A stretch of DNA of 64,000 bases from Streptomyces sp. NBC_01485 (GTDB lineage: Bacteria; Actinomycetota; Actinomycetes; Streptomycetales; Streptomycetaceae). The stretch lies in contig NZ_CP109435.1 in NCBI RefSeq assembly GCF_036227125.1, positions 2,108,001-2,172,000 on the forward strand, written 5' to 3'. This document shows, in pieces, positions 1 to 8,218 of the stretch. A program made the translations under genes and the position numbers. Each line of letters begins with the position of its first letter. The stretch's first letter is position 1. The notes below the pieces were generated by a model. That model saw only the letters and a program-made list of their open reading frames with translations, ran no database searches and was not told the origin of the DNA.

Positions 1-1400
1 TGCTGGGCGCCGAGCCCGTGGTGACCACGGCCACGGACGCCGTCGGCATCCCCGGTCTGGACACCCTCGGCCTCCCGGTGGAGGGCGATGTGGCGGGCGT
101 GACGCGGGCCCTGCTGGACGGGGAGCCGGTCGCGCTGGACGCCGAGGTGGCGTGGCCGCTGCCGCCGGTGCCGTTCGCCGAACGGGGCGCGTACACCGTG
201 CGGTTGACCGACCGGGCCGTCGAACCCGGCGAGCGTGAGGTGCTGCTGCGTCCGCCGTCCCTCGTGGTCGGCGTCGGCGCCTCCAAGGGCGCGCCGGTCG
301 AGGAGGTGCTCGACGTGATCGAGGGCGCCCTGCGGGAGGCCGGCCTGTCCGCGCGCAGCGTCGCCGGACTCGCCACCGTCGACGCCAAGGCGGCGGAGCC
401 CGGCATCGTGGCCGCCGCCTCGCGGCTCGGGGTGCCCGTAATGACGTACTCCGCCGGGGAGTTGGCCGCAGTCGAGGTGCCCAACCCCTCCGCCGCACCG
501 CTTGCCGCCGTCGGCACGCCGTCCGTCGCGGAGGCCGCCGCGCTCGTCGGCGGGGGTGAACTCCTCGTACCCAAGCGGAAGTCGGAGCGCGCGGACGGGC
601 GGCCCGCGATGGCGACCTGTGCCGTCGTACGTCGGCCGGGGCGCGGGCGGCTCGCGGTGGTCGGGCTCGGGCCGGGCGCCCGCGACCTGCTCACCCCGCG
701 TGCGCACGCCGAACTGCGGCGCGCCGCCGTGCTGGTGGGGCTCGACCAGTACGTCGACCAGATCCGCGACCTGCTGCGGCCCGGCACCCGGATCCTGGAG
801 TCGGGGCTCGGGGCCGAGGAGGAGCGGGCCCGCACGGCCGTCGCACAGGCCCGGCGCGGGCAGGCCGTCGCGCTGATCGGCAGCGGGGACGCGGGCGTGT
901 ACGCCATGGCCTCCCCCGCGCTCGCCGAGGCGTCCGACGACATCGACGTGGTCGGGGTGCCGGGGGTGACCGCCGCGCTCGCGGCCGGGGCGATCCTCGG
1001 TGCGCCGCTCGGCCACGACCACGTGTCGATCAGCCTGTCCGACCTGCACACGCCGTGGGAGGTCATCGAGCGGCGGGTGCGGGCGGCGGCCGAGGCGGAC
1101 CTCGTCGTCACGTTCTACAACCCGCGTTCCCGGGGCCGCGACTGGCAGTTGCCCAAGGCGCTGTCGATCCTCGCCGGGCACCGGGAGCCGACGACGCCGG
1201 TGGGCGTCGTACGGAACGCCTCGCGCCCGGACGGGACCAGCCGGCTGACCACGCTCGCGGAACTCGACCCGGCGTGGGTCGACATGATGACCGTCGTCAC
1301 GGTCGGCAACACCGCCACCCGGAACATCGCGGGGCGCATGGTGACGCCGCGCGGCTACCGCTGGCAGGAGAGCACGCAGGAGCAGGGGGAGGCGCAGTGA
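1..1400 (+). CDS. cobJ: CbiG C-terminal domain fused to CobJ precorrin-3B C17-methyltransferase (5' end outside window)
   Basis: Two cobalamin-biosynthesis domains are fused. The first part resembles CbiG: a VTTATD stretch at about 18-35, then a CbiG C-terminal region running from LVVGVGASKG to the PNPSAAP segment. The second part is an SAM-dependent CobJ ring-contraction methyltransferase that acts on the corrin ring at C17. It begins at about 640 with VVGLGPGARDLLTPRA, followed by GSGDAGVYAMA and VPGVTAALAAGA, and ends with the VTVGNT segment. The reading frame is open to base 1 and the residues before the GTG at 18 (LGAEP) fit CbiG, so the gene starts upstream of the window. Its stop overlaps the GTG of cobH, so the two genes are translationally coupled. 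CbiG-CobJ fusions are common in Streptomyces. Confidence 0.92.
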   Translation, partial: LGAEPVVTTATDAVGIPGLDTLGLPVEGDVAGVTRALLDGEPVALDAEVAWPLPPVPFAERGAYTVRLTDRAVEPGEREVLLRPPSLVVGVGASKGAPVEEVLDVIEGALREAGLSARSVAGLATVDAKAAEPGIVAAASRLGVPVMTYSAGELAAVEVPNPSAAPLAAVGTPSVAEAAALVGGGELLVPKRKSERADGRPAMATCAVVRRPGRGRLAVVGLGPGARDLLTPRAHAELRRAAVLVGLDQYVDQIRDLLRPGTRILESGLGAEEERARTAVAQARRGQAVALIGSGDAGVYAMASPALAEASDDIDVVGVPGVTAALAAGAILGAPLGHDHVSISLSDLHTPWEVIERRVRAAAEADLVVTFYNPRSRGRDWQLPKALSILAGHREPTTPVGVVRNASRPDGTSRLTTLAELDPAWVDMMTVVTVGNTATRNIAGRMVTPRGYRWQESTQEQGEAQ

Positions 1401-2056
1401 ATCCGACGGCCCGTGTGGTCCATCCGATCGAGCAGGAGTCCTTCCGGCGGCTGCGTGCCCGCCTCGACACCTCGCACCTCCCGCCGCTGACCCGGGCGGT
1501 GGTGGAGCGGGTCATCCACTCCGCCGCCGATCTGGAGTACGCGGACGATCTCGTCCTGGACGAGGTCGAGTTGACGCAGGCGCATGCCGTGCTGCACGCC
1601 GGTGCGCCGGTCGTCGTGGACGTGGAGATGGTCGCGGCGGGCATCACGCGCCGCGAGACCGTCTGCCGGCTGAAGGACGCCAGGTCGGGGGCGGGGCTGA
1701 CCCGTTCGGCCCATGCGGTCCGGCTGGCGTACGAGGAGGTCGGCCCGGGGGCGATCTGGGTGATCGGCTGTGCGCCGACCGCTCTGGAGGAGCTGCTGAC
1801 GCTCGACGCCTCCCCCGCGCTCGTCATCGGGCTGCCCGTCGGTTTCGTCGGCGCGGCCGAGTCGAAGGCCGCGCTGCGCGAGAGCGGGCTGCCCGCCGTG
1901 AGCAACGTGTCCGAGAAGGGCGGGTCGGCGGTCGCCGCCGCCGCGCTCAACGCCCTGCTGTACACACCCCTTTCGTCCCCCGCATCGTCCCCCGCATCGT
2001 CCCCCGCTTCGTCTTCCGCTTCGTCTTCCGCTTCGTCTTCCGAGGAGAAACAGTGA
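1397..2056 (+). CDS. cobH: Precorrin-8X methylmutase CobH/CbiC
   Basis: This enzyme moves the C11 methyl group to C12 of precorrin-8X to give hydrogenobyrinic acid. The 219-residue product has the family landmarks: HPIEQESFRRLRARLDTS near the start, RVIHSAADLEY, DVEMVAAGI, and GLPVGFVGAAESKAAL with ISNVSEKGG-type VSNVSEKGG near the end. The GTG at 1397 overlaps the cobJ stop and is preceded by AGGGGGAGGC. The last 25 or so residues are a Ser/Pro/Ala repeat (SSPA/SSSA units) not expected in the fold; it comes from a 12-bp minisatellite. The stop overlaps the next GTG start (GTGA). Confidence 0.93.
   Translation: MNPTARVVHPIEQESFRRLRARLDTSHLPPLTRAVVERVIHSAADLEYADDLVLDEVELTQAHAVLHAGAPVVVDVEMVAAGITRRETVCRLKDARSGAGLTRSAHAVRLAYEEVGPGAIWVIGCAPTALEELLTLDASPALVIGLPVGFVGAAESKAALRESGLPAVSNVSEKGGSAVAAAALNALLYTPLSSPASSPASSPASSSASSSASSSEEKQ
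1973..2044 (+). repeat. Six-unit 12-bp minisatellite at the 3' end of cobH
   Basis: Six tandem units of the type TCGTCCCCCGCA / TCGTCTTCCGCT fill 72 bp in frame. They encode a repeating SSPA/SSSA tail. The unit length is a multiple of three, so copy-number change keeps the frame; the tail probably varies between strains. Confidence 0.85.
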
Positions 2057-2997
2057 CCACCCCGCCGCCCGCCCTGCTCATCGCCGGCCATGGCACCCGG
2101 GACGAGGCCGGGGCCGAGGCGTTCCGTGACTTCGTACGGGAGTTGGGGCGCCGTCACCCCGAACTGCCCGTCGCGGGCGGCTTCATCGAGCTGTCCCCGC
2201 CGCCGCTGGGCGACGCCGTCGCCGACCTGGTGGAGCGGGGCGTGCGCCGGTTCGCCGCCGTTCCGCTGATGCTGGTGTCCGCCGGGCACGCCAAGGGGGA
2301 CATCCCGGCGGCCCTGTCCCGCGAGAAGGAACGGCACCCGGGGATCTCGTACACGTACGGGCGTCCGCTGGGCCCGCACCCGGCGCTGCTGAACGTGCTG
2401 GAGCGGCGGCTGGAGGAGGCGCTGGGCACCGTGGGGCGCACCCCGGAGGACCTGGCCGACGTGACCGTGCTGCTGGTGGGGCGCGGGTCGACGGACCCGG
2501 ACGCCAACGCCGAGGTGTACAAGGCGGCGCGCCTGCTGTGGGAGGGGCGAGGGTACGCGGGCGTGGAGACTGCGTTCGTGTCGCTGGCCGCGCCGGACGT
2601 GCCGAGCGGGCTCGACCGGTGCGTGAGGCTGGGCGCGCGGCGGATCATCGTCCTGCCGTACTTCCTGTTCACCGGGATCCTGCCGGACCGGGTGCGGCAG
2701 CAGACCGATGGCTGGGCTGCCGCGCACCCGGACGTGGAGGTGCGGTCGGCGGACGTCATCGGTCCCGAGCCGGAGCTGCTCGACCTGGTGATGGAGCGGT
2801 ACGCGGAGGCCGTCAAGGGCGATCTGCGGATGAACTGCGACTCGTGCGTGTACCGGATCGCGCTGCCGGGGTTCGAGGACAAGGTGGGGCTGCCGCAGCA
2901 GCCGCACTTCCACCCGGACGACGACGGAGACCACGACGGCCACAACGGTCACGGGCATCATCACCACGGAGGGCACGCGCACTCCCATGCACACTGA
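2053..2997 (+). CDS. cbiX: CbiX-type sirohydrochlorin/cobalt chelatase
   Basis: The 314-residue protein has two tandem CbiX/SirB-like halves. The first opens with LLIAGHGTRDEAGAEAF and contains VPLMLVSAGHAKGDIP, where the histidines usually hold the metal. The second opens with VTVLLVGRGSTDPDANAEVYKAARLLWE and includes IIVLPYFLFTGILPDRV. It is expected to insert Co(II), or Fe in siroheme synthesis, into a sirohydrochlorin-type ring. The C-terminus is a His/Asp-rich tail (about 13 His in the last 30 residues), suited to holding divalent metal. The GTG at 2053 shares a GTGA overlap with cobH, and the 3' end overlaps the next gene by 11 bp. Confidence 0.88.
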   Translation: MTTPPPALLIAGHGTRDEAGAEAFRDFVRELGRRHPELPVAGGFIELSPPPLGDAVADLVERGVRRFAAVPLMLVSAGHAKGDIPAALSREKERHPGISYTYGRPLGPHPALLNVLERRLEEALGTVGRTPEDLADVTVLLVGRGSTDPDANAEVYKAARLLWEGRGYAGVETAFVSLAAPDVPSGLDRCVRLGARRIIVLPYFLFTGILPDRVRQQTDGWAAAHPDVEVRSADVIGPEPELLDLVMERYAEAVKGDLRMNCDSCVYRIALPGFEDKVGLPQQPHFHPDDDGDHDGHNGHGHHHHGGHAHSHAH

Positions 2998-4048
2998 CGG
3001 GCACGATCTGCGCCACCACGGGGACGCCGAGGTGCGGGACGACGGCTCGGAGCTCGTCGACCTCGCCGTGAACGTCCGCGCGGACACGCCTCCGCGCTGG
3101 CTGCGCGAGCGCGTCGCCGCGTCCCTGACCGGCCTCGCGGCCTACCCGGACGGGCGGGCCGCCCGGGCGGCGGTCGCGGCGCGGCACGGGCTGCCGGTGG
3201 AGCGGGTGCTGCTGACGGCGGGCGCGGCGGAGGCGTTCGTGCTGCTGGCGCGCGCCCTGAAGGTCCGTCAACCCCTGGTCGTGCACCCGCAGTTCACGGA
3301 GCCGGAGGCGGCGCTGCGGGACGCCGGACACAGCGTGGACCGGCTGATACTGCGGGAGGAGGACGGTTTCCGGCTGGATCCGGCGGCCGTTCCCGAGGAC
3401 GCCGACCTGGTGGTGATCGGCAATCCGACGAACCCGACGTCGGTGCTGCACCCGGCCGAGGCGATCGCCCAACTGGCGCGGGCCGGGCGGACGTTGGTGG
3501 TCGACGAGGCGTTCATGGACGCGGTGCCCGGCGAACGCGAGGCACTCGCCGACCGGACGGACGTACCCGGTCTGGTGGTGCTGCGCAGCCTGACGAAGAC
3601 CTGGGGGCTGGCGGGGCTGCGCATCGGCTACGTCCTGGCGGCGCCGGACACGATCGCCGAGCTGGAACGGGCCCAGCCGCTGTGGCCGGTGTCCACCCCG
3701 GCACTGGCCGCGGCGGAGGCGTGCATGGGCACGCGGGCTCTGGCGGAAGCCGCCCACGCCGCCCACGGCATCGCCACGGACCGGGCCCATCTCGTGGCCG
3801 GACTCGAGGAGTTCGCCTCGGACGGGGTACGGGTCGTGGGGTCGGCGGAGGGATCGTTCGTGCTGGTCCGGCTCCCCCGGGCCGCCGCCGTCCGCGATCG
3901 GCTGCGCACGCTGGGGTTCGCGGTCCGCCGTGGGGACACCTTCCCGGGGCTGGACGCGGAGTGGCTGCGGCTGGCGGTACGGGACCGGGTGACGGTGAAC
4001 CGCTTTCTCCAGGCACTGGACCAGGCGCTGGCACTGACGCGGAGATGA
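2987..4048 (+). CDS. cobC: CobC/CobD-like PLP aminotransferase (cobalamin side-chain decarboxylase family)
   Basis: A class I/II fold PLP enzyme of 353 residues in the Rv2231c/CobC group. It matches L-threonine-phosphate decarboxylases, which make the aminopropanol linker of cobalamin. Visible landmarks are LAVNVRADTPP at the N-terminus, the GNPTNPTSVLHP loop, VVDEAFMDAVPGE, and SLTKTWGLAGLRIGY carrying the Schiff-base lysine. It overlaps the chelatase gene by 11 bp and closes the cob operon here. Plain histidinol-phosphate transaminase activity is an alternative that sequence alone cannot exclude. Confidence 0.78.
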   Translation: MHTDGHDLRHHGDAEVRDDGSELVDLAVNVRADTPPRWLRERVAASLTGLAAYPDGRAARAAVAARHGLPVERVLLTAGAAEAFVLLARALKVRQPLVVHPQFTEPEAALRDAGHSVDRLILREEDGFRLDPAAVPEDADLVVIGNPTNPTSVLHPAEAIAQLARAGRTLVVDEAFMDAVPGEREALADRTDVPGLVVLRSLTKTWGLAGLRIGYVLAAPDTIAELERAQPLWPVSTPALAAAEACMGTRALAEAAHAAHGIATDRAHLVAGLEEFASDGVRVVGSAEGSFVLVRLPRAAAVRDRLRTLGFAVRRGDTFPGLDAEWLRLAVRDRVTVNRFLQALDQALALTRR

Positions 4049-4102
4049 GGGCGACAAGGACAGCGGTCCGGGGATGACGGCGGCAAGGGCGGCGGTCCGG
4101 GC
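4045..4102 (+). repeat. Two 29-bp direct repeats just after cobC
   Basis: Copy one is at 4045-4073 and begins at the cobC stop region. Copy two is at 4074-4102. Both start ATGA(G/C)GGCG and end GCGGTCCGGG; a third partial start follows at 4103. The rest of the gap to 4172 holds GC-rich sequence, with GGAACCGG at about 4130 able to pair with CCGGTTCC at about 4179 as a possible convergent terminator. Confidence 0.6.
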
Positions 4103-4172
4103 ATGAGGGCGCGACGTGGCGAGGGGTACGGAACCGGCGGGACGTCCGTGTCCGTGCCCCTCGCCCGTCCGG

Positions 4173-5174
4173 TCAGCCCCGGTTCCGGCGGGCCATCGCC
4201 ACCGCTCCCCCGCCCGCCGCCAGCAGGGCCACCGCGCCGCCCGCGAGGTACGGGGTCGTCGAACTGCCGCCGGTCCGGGCCAGGTCCGCCTGTGCGGGTG
4301 CGCCCTGGGCCTTCACGTCGGCGGCCGGGGCGGCGGCACTCGGCTCGGCGGACTGGGCCTGTTCTTCGCCCTGTTGCGACTCCTCCCCCTGTTGCGACTC
4401 CTCCCCCTGTTGGGGCTCCTCACCCTGCCCCTGTTCCTCCCCCTGTTTCCGTGCGGCGGGTGTCTCGCAGGTGGCCTTCGCGAGGGTGAGGGTGCCGGTG
4501 ACCTCGGCGACGTTGAGGCTCAACGGGTTGACGGAGACGGTGAGTTCGAGGGCGGTGGCGGCTGCCGTGCGGGACGTCGTCTCGCGCTGGGAGAGGTCCA
4601 GGCGGACTTCGCCCACGCCCGGCGCCTTCACCTCCGTCGTGCCGCCCGTGCTCACCGACACCTTCTTGCCGAGGACCGTCACCGAGCCCAGCACGTCGGA
4701 GGCGGCGACCGGGGCCTTGCCGGTCTCGCAGGTCGCCTTCGAGGTGACCGCGCCGATCTCGATGACGGAGAGCAGCGGGAGGCCGGGGACGTGCAGCTTG
4801 GCGTGGGCGAGGCGGGTGGAGGCCTCGGCCTTCGTGTCGTCGACCGTCGCCTTGGCCTCGGCGACGTCCGCACGCAGGACGCTGAAGGGCCTGCCGCCGT
4901 CGACACCCTTCAACTCCGCGGTGAGCGCGGTCTTTTCGGCACTCTGCGGGGCCTGCACCTCGTTCAGGGAGACGGTGAGCGGGACGTCGACGGTCTTGTT
5001 GAGCAGGGCCACGTCGAGGCCGGTGCGCAGGACGGACGCGCTCGCGCGGCCCTGGCCGTCGGTCGCGTCGGCGGGGCCCGCGCCGGCCAGGGCCGCGGGA
5101 CCTGCGGCCAGGGCCGTGGTCGCCAGGACGGTGGCGACGCGGCGTGCGGGCATGCGGAAGGTGTTGCCGTTCAA
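4173..5174 (-). CDS. Secreted LAXTG-anchored surface protein (SCO1860-like)
   Basis: A 333-residue exported protein of unknown role. A signal peptide (MPARRVATVLATTALAAG) precedes a beta-rich region with four well-separated cysteines in two KATCET contexts. A Gln/Glu/Gly-rich repeat follows, then a sorting signal LARTG at about residues 298-302, a hydrophobic segment and RRNRG. This is the class E sortase layout (LAXTG) used by Streptomyces to link proteins to peptidoglycan. The listed start is TTG at 5174; ATG at 5153 is a serious alternative because it gives a shorter classical signal peptide. The SCO1860 family comparison is from memory. Confidence 0.85.
   Translation of the reverse strand: MNGNTFRMPARRVATVLATTALAAGPAALAGAGPADATDGQGRASASVLRTGLDVALLNKTVDVPLTVSLNEVQAPQSAEKTALTAELKGVDGGRPFSVLRADVAEAKATVDDTKAEASTRLAHAKLHVPGLPLLSVIEIGAVTSKATCETGKAPVAASDVLGSVTVLGKKVSVSTGGTTEVKAPGVGEVRLDLSQRETTSRTAAATALELTVSVNPLSLNVAEVTGTLTLAKATCETPAARKQGEEQGQGEEPQQGEESQQGEESQQGEEQAQSAEPSAAAPAADVKAQGAPAQADLARTGGSSTTPYLAGGAVALLAAGGGAVAMARRNRG
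4371..4442 (-). repeat. Four 18-bp tandem repeats in the surface-protein gene
   Basis: Units CTGTTGCGACTCCTCCCC and variants repeat exactly every 18 bp at 4371, 4389, 4407 and 4425. On the coding strand they give (Q)GEE(S/P)Q-type hexapeptides that form the flexible acidic stalk before the wall-sorting signal. Copy number probably sets stalk length. Confidence 0.8.
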
Positions 5175-5359
5175 GGGTGGGACCCCCAGAAGAGACGCTT
5201 CGGGACCCCGTAAGAATTACGTACAAGTGGTCAACGGTCAGCACGCTGACGCGAGTTCACTCCAACGTGAGTTTTCCGTGCACATCTTCGAATCCCGCAG
5301 CACGTACGTTCTCCACAACCCCACACACCACACGACCCTCTGCCCACCGGCCGCTGCCC

Positions 5360-6451
5360 TCAGCTCATCACCGTCCCGTTCAGCACCACCCGGCGCGGGG
5401 CCGCCAGCACCCGTACGTCCGCGCGCGGATCCGTGTCGTAGACGACGAGGTCCGCCGGGGCGCCCTCGTCCAGACCGGGGCGCCCGAGCCACGCGCGTGC
5501 GCCCCAGGTCGTCGCCGAAAGCGCCTCCAGCGGCGGGATGCCCGCCGTCACCAGCTCGGCGACCTCCGCGGCCACCAGACCGTGCGGCAGCGTGCCGCCG
5601 GCGTCCGTGCCGACGAAGACGGGGATGCCGGCGTCGTAGGCGGCGCGCACGGTGTCGTAGCGGCGGGCGTGCAGCCGACGGAGGTGGGCCGACCAGCGCG
5701 GGAATTTTCCCTCGCCGCCGGCCGCGAGGCCGGGGAACGTGGCGATGTTGACGAGCGTCGGCACGATCGCGACGCCGCGCTCGACGAACAGCGGGATCAG
5801 GTCGTCCGTGAGGCCCGTCGCGTGCTCGACGCAGTCGATGCCCGATTCCACCAGGTCGCGCAGCGAGTTCTCGGCGAAGCAGTGGGCGGTGACCCGCGCG
5901 CCCAGCCGGTGGGCCTCCGCGATGGCCGCTTCGACCGCGTCCCGGGGCCAGCTCGGGGTCAGGTCGCCCACCTCGCGGTCGATCCAGTCGCCGACCAGCT
6001 TGACCCAGCCGTCGCCGCGCCGGGCCTCCCGGGCGACGTACGCGACCAGGTCCTCGGGCTCGATCTCGTGCGCGTAGCCGCGGATGTAGCGGCGGGTGCG
6101 GGCGATGTGCCGGCCCGCCCGGACGATCTTCGGGAGGTCGTCGCGGTCGTCGACCCAGCGGGTGTCCGAGGGCGAGCCGGCGTCGCGGATCAGCAGGGTG
6201 CCCGCCTCGCGGTCGGCCAGCGCCTGCTTCTCGGCGACGTCCGGCTCGACCGGCCCGTGCGGGCCCAGGCCCACATGGCAGTGGGCGTCGACCAGACCGG
6301 GCAGCGCCCAGCCCTCGACGGTCCGGACGTCGCGGGCGCCGCCGGGACGGTCGTAGGAGATCCGGCCGTCGACGACCCACAGCTCGTCGCGGACGTCCTC
6401 GGGTCCGACGACGATCCGCCCCTTCACGTGCAGCACCGCGTGATCGCTCAT
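5360..6451 (-). CDS. Amidohydrolase family protein
   Basis: A 363-residue metal-dependent hydrolase of the amidohydrolase superfamily (imidazolonepropionase/prolidase-like branch). The N-terminal beta-sandwich ends with GLVDAHCHVGLGPHG, which carries the HxH metal ligands. LIRDAGSP, VTAHCFAENSLRDLVESGIDCVEHATG and VFVGTDAGGTLPHG supply the later His and Asp ligands. The substrate is unknown. ATG at 6451 was chosen over an upstream in-frame ATG because MSDHAVLHVKG fits the family's start. Its upstream DNA holds the IS200/IS605-like end. The gene between it and the amino-acid transporter appears intact. Confidence 0.85.
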   Translation of the reverse strand: MSDHAVLHVKGRIVVGPEDVRDELWVVDGRISYDRPGGARDVRTVEGWALPGLVDAHCHVGLGPHGPVEPDVAEKQALADREAGTLLIRDAGSPSDTRWVDDRDDLPKIVRAGRHIARTRRYIRGYAHEIEPEDLVAYVAREARRGDGWVKLVGDWIDREVGDLTPSWPRDAVEAAIAEAHRLGARVTAHCFAENSLRDLVESGIDCVEHATGLTDDLIPLFVERGVAIVPTLVNIATFPGLAAGGEGKFPRWSAHLRRLHARRYDTVRAAYDAGIPVFVGTDAGGTLPHGLVAAEVAELVTAGIPPLEALSATTWGARAWLGRPGLDEGAPADLVVYDTDPRADVRVLAAPRRVVLNGTVMS

Positions 6452-6464
6452 GCACCGCACCTTA

Positions 6465-6575
6465 TTGAATCCTCCCCCTCGTAAACGAGGGGGATTCCTG
6501 GCTCAGGCCGCCTCCGGAGGCAGCGCCTCCGGGGGTCTTCCGCCATCAGCACCAGCCGGGGTGAGCCGCTTCGTG
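6465..6575 (-). mobile_element. Solo IS200/IS605-type right end (TnpB/omega-RNA 3' end-like) without a transposase
   Basis: On the minus strand this stretch reads through a CCTCCGGAGG-containing repeat, then GGAATCCCCCTCG-TTTA-CGAGGGGGAGGATTCAA. The 9-bp hairpin (6473-6481 with 6086-equivalent arm 6486-6494, loop 6482-6485) followed by TTCAA looks like the right ends of TnpB-carrying IS200/IS605 elements in Streptomyces as I remember them. No tnpA or tnpB is present. The hairpin directly follows the 3' end of the ABC ATPase gene and could also act as its terminator. A plain terminator is the alternative. Confidence 0.55.
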
Positions 6576-6577
6576 AG

Positions 6578-7384
6578 CTACTTCTCGGGGCCGGCCGCCT
6601 GGTCCGACACCTGGTGCGAGGTCTCCTCCTCCACCTCGGCCATCGCCGGGTCGAGGAGGCGGGAGAGGAAGTGGCGGGTGCGTTCGTGGCGCGGGGCGCC
6701 GATGACGTCGGCCGGGGCGCCGTCCTCGACGATGACGCCGCCGTCCATGAAGACGACCCGGTCGGCGACCTCGCGCGCGAAGGTCATCTCGTGGGTCACC
6801 ACCATCATCGTCATGCCCTCGTGCGCGAGCCTGCGCATGACGGCCAGGACGTCCCCCACCAGCTCCGGGTCGAGCGCCGACGTCGGCTCGTCGAACAGCA
6901 TCACCTCGGGGCCCATGGCGAGGGCGCGGGCGATCGCCACGCGCTGCTGCTGGCCGCCGGAGAGGGAGGCGGGGTAGGCGCTCGCCTTCTCCGACAGGCC
7001 CACCCGCTCCAGGTTCTCGGCGGCCACCCGCGCCGCCTCCGCCTTGCCGCGCCGCAGCACCCGGCGCTGCGGCAGCGTGAGGTTCTCGGTCACCGACAGG
7101 TGCGGGAAGAGGTTGAACTGCTGGAAGACCATGCCGATACGACGGCGTACGGCGTCGATGTCGACGTCGGGGTCGGTGAGTTCGGTGCCGCCGACGAAGA
7201 CCTGGCCCTTGGTCGGCTCCTCCAGCAGGTTCACGCACCGCAGCAGCGTCGACTTGCCCGAGCCGGACGGGCCGATCACGCAGACGACCTCGCCCTGGCC
7301 GATCTCCAGGTCGATGCCGCGCAGCACCTCGTTGTCGCCGAACGACTTGTGCAGGTCGCGGACTTCGATCTCGGGTCGGCTCAT
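6578..7384 (-). CDS. Polar amino-acid ABC transporter, ATP-binding protein
   Basis: A 268-residue GlnQ/HisP-type ATPase that powers uptake through the permease encoded just upstream. Walker A is GPSGSGKST, the Q-loop is FQQFNLFPH, the signature is LSGGQQQR, and Walker B is [13 protein letters not shown], followed by the H-loop VTHEM. The [14 protein letters not shown] segment is typical of amino-acid transporters. The final 20 residues (after LLDPAM) are extra acidic sequence that runs up to the IS200/IS605-like end. The start ATG overlaps the permease stop by 4 bp. Substrate is not determinable; glutamate, glutamine or a basic amino acid are possible. Confidence 0.93.
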   Translation of the reverse strand: MSRPEIEVRDLHKSFGDNEVLRGIDLEIGQGEVVCVIGPSGSGKSTLLRCVNLLEEPTKGQVFVGGTELTDPDVDIDAVRRRIGMVFQQFNLFPHLSVTENLTLPQRRVLRRGKAEAARVAAENLERVGLSEKASAYPASLSGGQQQRVAIARALAMGPEVMLFDEPTSALDPELVGDVLAVMRRLAHEGMTMMVVTHEMTFAREVADRVVFMDGGVIVEDGAPADVIGAPRHERTRHFLSRLLDPAMAEVEEETSHQVSDQAAGPEK

Positions 7385-8214
7385 TTCACGGCCTCCTGGG
7401 CCTTGGCCTCCATACGGCGCACGACGAAGCCGAGCGGGACGGTCACCAGCAGATAGCAGAGGCCGGCGACCAGGATCGGCGTGGAGTTGGCCTTCTCGCT
7501 GGCCAAGTCACGGCCGAACTTGGACAGTTCGCGTTCCGCCAGGGTCACGCCCAGGAGCAGGACCAGGGAGGAGTCCTTGAAGAGGATCACGAGTTCGTTG
7601 GTGAGCGGCGGCAGGATGATGCGGAACGCCTGCGGGATGACGATGGAGATCATCGCCCGCGCGGGCGAGAAGCCCAGCGAACGCGCCGCCTCCATCTGCC
7701 CCTTGGGCACCGCCTGGATGCCCGCGCGGAAGGTCTCCGCCATGTACGCGGCCCCCACCAGGCCGAGCGCGAGGGCGGCCTTGCCGTAGGTCCCGCCGAT
7801 GATCTCCGTGCCGGGGAAGGCGAGCGGTACGGCCACGCCGATGAAGACGAAGATCAGCAGGGCCGGCAGACCACGGAAGATCTCGATGTAGACACCGGCC
7901 AGCCAGCGGTACGGGCCGACCGAGGACAGCCGCATCAGCGCGATGACCAGACCGAGCACCAGCCCGAGCACGAAGCCGGACAGCGTGTACAGCACGGTGT
8001 TCTTCAGCGCCAGCGTGATGACGTCGGGGAACATCTCCTTCGCGATGTCCCACTGGGCGAACTGGTTCTTCAGCCGCCCCCAGTCGGCCGTGACCGCGAA
8101 GACGATCACCGCCGCGACGAACACCGCGTACTGCGCCCCACGCGTCAGACTGCGCTTCTGACGCCGGGTCAGGCCCTTTCGCCGGGGCTGGAGTTGTACG
8201 TCCGTATCGGCCAT
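7381..8214 (-). CDS. Polar amino-acid ABC transporter, permease
   Basis: A 277-residue inner-membrane permease of the HisMQ/GlnP family. After a basic cytoplasmic N-terminus come about five membrane segments. The EAA loop is visible as [32 protein letters not shown]. It would form a homodimer with two copies of the ATPase. It overlaps the ATPase gene by 4 bp and lies 4 bp after the binding-protein gene, so the three form one operon transcribed leftward from about 9.1 kb. Confidence 0.93.
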   Translation of the reverse strand: MADTDVQLQPRRKGLTRRQKRSLTRGAQYAVFVAAVIVFAVTADWGRLKNQFAQWDIAKEMFPDVITLALKNTVLYTLSGFVLGLVLGLVIALMRLSSVGPYRWLAGVYIEIFRGLPALLIFVFIGVAVPLAFPGTEIIGGTYGKAALALGLVGAAYMAETFRAGIQAVPKGQMEAARSLGFSPARAMISIVIPQAFRIILPPLTNELVILFKDSSLVLLLGVTLAERELSKFGRDLASEKANSTPILVAGLCYLLVTVPLGFVVRRMEAKAQEAVK

Positions 8215-8218
8215 GGGG

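Noticed and set aside
1297..3087. 596-codon open frame on the minus strand across cobH and the chelatase
   Set aside because: It opposes two clear cobalamin genes, reads as Arg/Pro/His-rich low-complexity sequence and has no domain; it is a GC-rich antisense frame.
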